64,000 nucleotides of DNA. Source: Luteolibacter flavescens (lineage in GTDB: Bacteria; Verrucomicrobiota; Verrucomicrobiia; Verrucomicrobiales; Akkermansiaceae). The DNA lies in the NCBI RefSeq assembly GCF_025950085.1, contig NZ_JAPDDS010000003.1:459894-523893 (forward strand), read 5' to 3'. Below, in pieces: positions 61,465-64,000 of the stretch (the stretch's first letter is position 1; every line of letters starts with the position of its first letter). A program made the position numbers and the translations under genes. Below the pieces are notes generated by a model, which saw only the letters and a program-made list of their open reading frames with translations, did not search any database and had not been told where the DNA came from.

Positions 61465-61683
61465 GGAGGATCACCGCGGGCACGCGGCTTCGATTTGGAT
61501 GAACTAACCACGACAAGGGACGAAGGCACTATAAATCGGGGTGGAGCCGCTGGTCAAAGTGCGCTGCCATTTGCCGTTTTCATAGCGTCCGCTGCCAGTT
61601 CCGCCGGATGGAGCAGATACCATGGTGCTCTGCGAAATCCCGGAAATGATAAGTGCGTAGTCTCGCAGACCAGTGTCGATGCC

Positions 61684-62817
61684 ATGAAACCCATCCGCCT
61701 CCTCTCCCTCGTCCTGCCTGTCTCGCTCGCCTTTCAAGCCTCGCTCGCCCAGGAGCGCCCGCGGCTTCAAGTCATCAATGGCAGCAAGCAGACCCTCGAT
61801 CTCTTCTGGCTGAAGTCCGATACGGAGAAGGTGGCGAATGGCAGCATCGCCCCGGGGAAGGACAAGATCTTCACCACCTCGCCCGGCCATCGCTTCCAGA
61901 TGATCGGACGCGATGACAAGTCGGATGCCACGGTGACCGCACAGGTGCCGGTGCAGGGATTCCGCTTCGATCCGCCGGACAAGGACGGCATCCCGGCCTT
62001 CTACACGCAGGTCGTGCGGCTGCGGGGCTTCCCCATCGTCGCCTCGGCGAAGGTGAATCCCTATGCGCTGAAGGAAGCCGCTTTCCTCTGCGACCTGATG
62101 CTCGCGAAGCGCCCGGACGTACTGGAAGCCATGGTGAAAAGCGGTGCGCGCCTCTGCATCATGGCTCACGACGAATACACTACCGACCTGCCGGAATTCG
62201 TCCGCATGGGCGAGCAGCCGATGCCGGGCTATGAGGAATTCTCCGGCAAGGATTTCTGGGACGCACGAGCCCGCGGCACCGGTGGCAGCGAGACCGATCC
62301 ATATTGCACCTGCGGAGAGGAGAATCTGTTAGGCTACGAGGGTGATCCCTATTCCACCGAGAACATCCTGATCCATGAGTTCGCGCACAACATCCACCTG
62401 CGTGGCCTGAACAACGTGGACCCCACCTTCGACAAGCGTCTGAAGGAAGCCTACGACGCCGCGATGAAGGCGGGCCTGTGGAAGGGGAAATACGCCAGCA
62501 TGAACCACTACGAGTACTTCGCGGAAGGCGTACAATCGTGGTTCGATGACAACCGCGAGAACGACCACGACCACAACCATGTGAACACCCGCGCGGAGCT
62601 GTTGGAGTATGATCCCGGCCTCGCCGCGCTGTGCCGCGAGGTCTTCAAGGACACCGAATTCAAATACACCAAGCCAGCCACCCGCCTGACCGGACACATG
62701 GAAGGCTACGACCCCTCGAAGGCTCCCCGCTTCGTCTGGCCCGACCGCCTCACCGCCATCAAGGCCGCCATCCGCGACAAGTCTGCGGCGAGGGACAAGG
62801 CAGCGAACGGCGGGTGA
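61684..62817 (+). CDS. Secreted zinc peptidase with VHL-beta-like N-terminal domain
   Basis: This 377-residue protein has a signal peptide (MKPIRLLSLVLPVSLAFQAS). Residues 27-90 (LQVINGSKQTLDLFWL, SIAPGKDKIFTTSPGHRFQM) resemble the beta domain of the von Hippel-Lindau protein. The catalytic part has the zincin motif HEFAH at 231-235 and a downstream glutamate (YEYFAEGVQSWFDD, Glu281) that could be a third ligand, as in gluzincins. It contains a cysteine cluster (DPYCTCGEE). The N-terminal likeness is from recognition, not alignment. The ATG at 61684 gives the signal peptide; the frame is open upstream. It is divergent from the histidine kinase and convergent with the next gene. Confidence 0.85.
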   Translation: MKPIRLLSLVLPVSLAFQASLAQERPRLQVINGSKQTLDLFWLKSDTEKVANGSIAPGKDKIFTTSPGHRFQMIGRDDKSDATVTAQVPVQGFRFDPPDKDGIPAFYTQVVRLRGFPIVASAKVNPYALKEAAFLCDLMLAKRPDVLEAMVKSGARLCIMAHDEYTTDLPEFVRMGEQPMPGYEEFSGKDFWDARARGTGGSETDPYCTCGEENLLGYEGDPYSTENILIHEFAHNIHLRGLNNVDPTFDKRLKEAYDAAMKAGLWKGKYASMNHYEYFAEGVQSWFDDNRENDHDHNHVNTRAELLEYDPGLAALCREVFKDTEFKYTKPATRLTGHMEGYDPSKAPRFVWPDRLTAIKAAIRDKSAARDKAANGG

Positions 62818-62888
62818 ACTCCGCTACGATTCCCTCACAGCAAAGAACACGCGCACTCCGCAGTCCGTCGTCGAACTGCAATGTCTGA

Positions 62889-63533
62889 TCACTCCGGCCA
62901 CGCCACCTTCGGCTTCTTGCCCTTCCAGAAAGGCTGCGCCGGATCGAAGATGCTCTTGCCGCCCAGGATCACGTCGCCTTCCGCAGTGATCGGCTCGATC
63001 GTCGCGGAACCATCGATCCGCAGGATCACCGCCTTGCCACCGAAGGGGACGGGGTCGAAAGCCATCTTGCCCGTCACCAAAGGAGCCATCGCCACCGGAG
63101 TGGCAGAGTTATTTGAAGTGCTAAGTCCGGGGATGTAGGAGATCCCGCACTCCCCCGCGGCCAGTGCCTTGGTGGAATCGCTGAAGTCATTGTCCGGAGC
63201 CATTCTGCCACCGATCTGGAAAATTGTCTCTGTCTTCGCCGTGCTGGCGATGAGTTGGCGAAAGTAGGTATTTGAACTATCGCCCTCCATATCGAGGATC
63301 GAGCCGGTCGCATCTTTCACCTCAGCGGCAGTTTCACTGTTGGGAAAGGCGCCGTAATCGCTGTCGAAACCAATGAGACCAATATGGAGCTGCCTGAGAT
63401 TGAGGATCGTGGTCTTCGCATTGGCGAGAGCGACCTCGGGTTCGACGGGAGCCGCGGCGGGCTTCGCTTCTGGCTCGGCATGAACCGGACCAGCAAGCAT
63501 CGCGAGAAGGCAAACGGACAGAAGGAGCTTCAT
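62889..63533 (-). CDS. Secreted prepilin-substrate-like protein of unknown function
   Basis: This 214-residue protein has a signal peptide (MKLLLSVCLLAMLAGPVHA), an A/P/E-rich linker, and a domain with the segment TILNLRQLHIGLIGFDSDYG, then AFPNSETAAEV, as found in type II pseudopilin-like and DUF1559-like proteins in this phylum group. However, it has no prepilin cleavage motif at the start. I infer a periplasmic or surface protein. The ATG at 63533 is chosen because it places the signal peptide first; an upstream frame is open to 63626. Confidence 0.75.
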   Translation of the reverse strand: MKLLLSVCLLAMLAGPVHAEPEAKPAAAPVEPEVALANAKTTILNLRQLHIGLIGFDSDYGAFPNSETAAEVKDATGSILDMEGDSSNTYFRQLIASTAKTETIFQIGGRMAPDNDFSDSTKALAAGECGISYIPGLSTSNNSATPVAMAPLVTGKMAFDPVPFGGKAVILRIDGSATIEPITAEGDVILGGKSIFDPAQPFWKGKKPKVAWPE

Positions 63534-63628
63534 AATGGATGATCGGACTACCACCAGATATGGTCCATTTTTCCTCATGTCACAAGAATCAAGCATCTTC
63601 CCGGACGACTGTCCGGCGTGAAACAAAA

Positions 63629-63654
63629 AAAGCCTTCCGGGTCCGGAAGGCTTT
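63629..63654 (-). terminator. Terminator after tRNA-Gly copy 1
   Basis: A perfect 12-bp stem AAAGCCTTCCGG/CCGGAAGGCTTT is followed on the minus strand by a T run (TTTTTTTG). A similar hairpin follows copy 2. Confidence 0.85.
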
Positions 63655-63665
63655 CTGAGGAAAAA

Positions 63666-63740
63666 TGGAGCGGGCGATGAGATTCGAACTCACGACATCC
63701 ACCTTGGCAAGGTGGCGCTCTACCACTGAGCTACGCCCGC
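63666..63740 (-). tRNA. tRNA-Gly (GCC), copy 1
   Basis: The 75-base minus-strand sequence folds as a full cloverleaf: acceptor GCGGGCG/CGCCCGC, D arm GTAGCTCAGTGGTAGAGC, anticodon loop TTGCCAA with GCC (plus-strand 63706-63708), T arm GTTCGAATC and an encoded CCA end. It is identical to the copy at 63926-64000. Confidence 0.97.
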
Positions 63741-63760
63741 GTCGCGAAACGCGTGCGCGC

Positions 63761-63788
63761 TTTCTACATGCCCGCGCCCCGTGGACAA
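63761..63788 (-). promoter_or_regulatory. Candidate promoter of tRNA-Gly copy 1
   Basis: On the minus strand TTGTCC, 16 bases and TAGAAA lie ahead of the tRNA, a modest -35/-10 match about 20 bases upstream of the mature 5' end. Confidence 0.35.
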
Positions 63789-63890
63789 GAGAAACCGTAC
63801 GACTTTCTGGTCATCGCCGAAAAAGCGAGCCGGTGCAGGCTGCCGAATGGCCAGCCGCCTTGCGGGCAACCGGATCCCGTCAAACAAAAA

Positions 63891-63912
63891 AGCCCTCCGT
63901 GTCCGGAAGGCT
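63891..63912 (-). terminator. Terminator after tRNA-Gly copy 2
   Basis: The stem AGCCTTCCG/CGGAGGGCT (one G-U pair) is followed on the minus strand by TTTTTTG. It lies upstream of copy 1, so the two tRNAs are probably separate transcripts. Confidence 0.8.
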
Positions 63913-63925
63913 TCTTGAGGAAGAA

Positions 63926-64000
63926 TGGAGCGGGCGATGAGATTCGAACTCACGACATCCACCTTGGCAAGGTGGCGCTCTACCACTGAGCTACGCCCGC
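63926..64000 (-). tRNA. tRNA-Gly (GCC), copy 2
   Basis: This is identical over all 75 bases, including CCA, to copy 1, offset by 260 bases. Its 5' end is exactly the last base of the window. Flanking bases (TGAGGAA-AATGG) and the downstream terminator are also duplicated, while the DNA between is different. Confidence 0.97.

Overview
The window reads as a GC-rich chromosome segment from a member of Verrucomicrobiota, most like the Luteolibacter/Haloferula group. The indicators are long secreted proteins with thrombospondin-type-3 or autotransporter-associated repeats, a primary sigma factor with a lysine/alanine/proline-rich N-terminal tail, clusters of intergenic palindromes, and many weakly conserved hypothetical proteins. 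This placement is inference from gene content. I see no phage, insertion sequence, CRISPR array or replication origin.

Layout. 1-5.4 kb: the end of a BlaI-type repressor, a BlaR1/M56 membrane metallopeptidase whose reading frame overruns its terminator, and dnaE. 5.5-14.4 kb: two tandem paralogous membrane proteins of unknown function, a YaeR-like VOC protein, a WYL regulator, a secreted protein, a DUF2314-like membrane protein and a cupin. 14.5-21.4 kb: a GH63-like glycosidase, an ECF sigma factor with a membrane VWA protein, and a small polysaccharide-export-like protein. 21.5-27.6 kb: rpoD and dnaG, two small genes, and trpB alone. 28-35.4 kb: small membrane proteins, an MTH1-like Nudix hydrolase, two tandem repeat-protein paralogs, and gcvP. 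35.9-42.1 kb: a secreted subtilase, a TpsB-type outer-membrane transporter, a membrane protein and rpoN. 42.2-51.7 kb: UDP-glucose pyrophosphorylase, a HAD phosphatase, guaB-guaA, a SMI1/KNR4 protein, and a pair matching E. coli YnbC-YnbD. 52.3-64 kb: a 1253-residue modular secreted protein, an ADPRibase-Mn-like phosphoesterase, an autotransporter-repeat protein, a LytS/LytTR two-component system, a zinc peptidase with a VHL-like domain, a small secreted protein, and two identical tRNA-Gly(GCC) genes.

How genes work together. Housekeeping units are information transfer (dnaE, dnaG, rpoD, rpoN), nucleotide supply (guaB then guaA) and sugar-nucleotide supply (UDP-glucose pyrophosphorylase next to a HAD phosphatase). 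Signalling units are BlaI/BlaR-like, sigma/VWA and LytS/LytTR. Four secreted proteins seem to share a C-terminal module. The most unusual items are that shared module, the VHL-like zinc peptidase, the orphan YnbC-YnbD pair, the two tandem paralog families, and the intergenic palindrome families. No known defence or biosynthetic cluster is present.
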